Below are positions 63,132 through 64,000 of a DNA stretch of 64,000 nucleotides, one piece after another (the stretch's first letter is position 1; every line of letters begins with the position of its first letter). A model generated the notes under the pieces. It did no database searches and was not told where the DNA came from. It saw only the letters and a program-made list of their open reading frames with translations. Both the position numbers and the translations under genes were made by a program. The stretch is from Arthrobacter sp. 18067 (GTDB lineage: Bacteria; Actinomycetota; Actinomycetes; Actinomycetales; Micrococcaceae): contig NZ_CACSJJ010000001.1 in assembly GCF_902706295.1 (NCBI RefSeq), positions 62,001-126,000 on the forward strand, in the 5' to 3' direction.

Positions 63132-64000
63132 TTACGGCTTGCGCGCGTACGTCTCCCACTTGGAAGCGTGGTGCTCAGCTTCGACAAAGCGGACCGTCCC
63201 GGACTTGGAGCGCATCACGATGGACTGCGTCATGACGCGGTCCTTCTGGTAGCGCACGCCATGGAGGAGGTCGCCGTCGGTGATGCCGGTCGCTGCGAAG
63301 TAGCAGTTGTCCGAGGTGACGAGGTCGTTGGTGGAGAGGACGCGGTCGAGGTCGTGTCCGGCGTCGATGGCCTTCTGCTTCTCTTCGTCCGACGTCGGCC
63401 ACAGGCGGCCCTGGATGACGCCACCGAGGGACTTGATGGCGCAGGCTGCAACGATGCCTTCCGGGGTGCCACCGATGCCCATGAGGGCGTCCACACCGGT
63501 GCCGGAGCGGGCTGCTGCGATGGCGCCGGCCACGTCGCCGTCCATGATGAACTTGGTGCGTGCACCGGCTTCGCGGATTTCTTCCACGAGGGGGCGGTGG
63601 CGGTCGCGGTCCAGGATCATGACGTTGAGCTGGTTGACCTTGACGCCCTTGGCCTTGGCGATGAGGTGCAGGTTCTGCTTGACGGGCAAGCGAAGGTCAA
63701 CCATGTCGGCAGCTTCAGGGCCGGTGACCAGCTTCTCCATGTAGAAGACAGCCGAGGGGTCGAACATGGAGCCGCGCTCGGCAACTGCCAGCACTGCGAG
63801 GGCGTTGTTGATGCCGAGGGCGGTCAGGCGGGTTCCATCGATGGGATCGACGGCGACGTCACACTCAGGGCCGGTGCCGTCACCAACCTGCTCGCCGTTG
63901 AACAGCATGGGGGCTTCATCTTTTTCGCCTTCACCGATGACCACGACGCCATTGAAGTGGACGGTGTGAAGGAACGAACGCATAGCGTCGACGGCGGCGC
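63132..64000 (-). CDS. glpX: Class II fructose-1,6-bisphosphatase GlpX (5' end off window)
   Basis: The C-terminal 289 residues of an enzyme of ~330-345 residues (GlpX type) that hydrolyses fructose-1,6-bisphosphate in gluconeogenesis. Seen are GVVVIGEGEKDEAPMLFNGEQVG (metal binding), DVAVDPIDGTRLTALGI and DGDVAGAIAAA ... GIGGTPEGI. The frame is open to the window edge, so the start is outside. It converges with the FemAB gene across a structured gap. Confidence 0.96.
   Translation of the reverse strand, partial: AAVDAMRSFLHTVHFNGVVVIGEGEKDEAPMLFNGEQVGDGTGPECDVAVDPIDGTRLTALGINNALAVLAVAERGSMFDPSAVFYMEKLVTGPEAADMVDLRLPVKQNLHLIAKAKGVKVNQLNVMILDRDRHRPLVEEIREAGARTKFIMDGDVAGAIAAARSGTGVDALMGIGGTPEGIVAACAIKSLGGVIQGRLWPTSDEEKQKAIDAGHDLDRVLSTNDLVTSDNCYFAATGITDGDLLHGVRYQKDRVMTQSIVMRSKSGTVRFVEAEHHASKWETYARKP

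Overview
The window is ordinary chromosome from a high-GC actinobacterium, most likely family Micrococcaceae (Arthrobacter/Paenarthrobacter group). This is judged from the protein sequences, frequent GTG/TTG starts behind AAGGAG-type ribosome sites, a WhiB protein, the RpfB and LytR-CpsA-Psr cell-wall proteins and the gene order. It holds about 44 protein genes, one tRNA gene, and no insertion sequence, prophage, CRISPR array or rRNA.

Layout. 1-8.2 kb: 5' part of mfd, an SDR/DUF2867 oxidoreductase, two small actinobacterial genes, nhaA, and a sufS-sufU pair. 8.3-16.7 kb: three adjacent paralogous STAND-type ATPases, two ending in a LuxR helix-turn-helix and one without it; they lie between mfd and pth. 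16.8-21.1 kb: pth, rplY, prs, glmU and tRNA-Gln(UUG), all on the minus strand. 21.3-22.9 kb: a TetR regulator and a VOC-fold gene bracketed by inverted arrays of a 32-bp repeat. 23-29 kb: minus-strand run tatD-rpfB-rsmA-ispE-ABC-F. 29.2-34.3 kb: plus-strand moxR-DUF58-transglutaminase operon, ending at a 19-bp perfect hairpin shared with a converging succinate-semialdehyde dehydrogenase gene. 36-41 kb: rsmI divergent from a protein O-mannosyltransferase gene, then an acyl-CoA synthetase. 41-46.8 kb: membrane proteins (TIGR01906, SpoIIM, RDD), a Cys-rich/pentapeptide protein and an L,D-transpeptidase. 46.9-49.8 kb: Trm112-ahcY, DUF3499, and a zincin-like protein. 49.9-55.4 kb: whiB, a very large family-2 glycosyltransferase and DUF5719. 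55.8-64 kb: TIGR03089, gtrA, purK-purE, LCP, manA, a FemAB-type transferase and the 5' part of glpX (the start lies beyond the window edge).

Most genes serve core work: transcription-coupled repair, tRNA recycling, PRPP and UDP-GlcNAc synthesis, isoprenoid precursor synthesis, rRNA methylation, purine synthesis, and cell-wall building or remodelling (GlmU, RpfB, L,D-transpeptidase, LCP, FemAB, mannosylation). The tatD-rpfB-ksgA-ispE and pth-rplY-prs-glmU-mfd orders are known from mycobacteria; here the ATPase cluster is the main insertion into that order.

The most unusual signals are non-coding: inverted 32-bp arrays around the VOC gene; four heptamers CACCTAG at 21-22 bp intervals; four tandem 11-bp units after pth; a 29-bp-arm palindrome before nhaA; and a 22-bp-stem hairpin with a nested stem before glpX. 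Among proteins, the HTH-less ATPase paralog, the Cys-rich/pentapeptide fusion and the glycosyltransferase without a normal start codon stand out. No clearly new multi-gene system is evident; the three-ATPase cluster is the best candidate.
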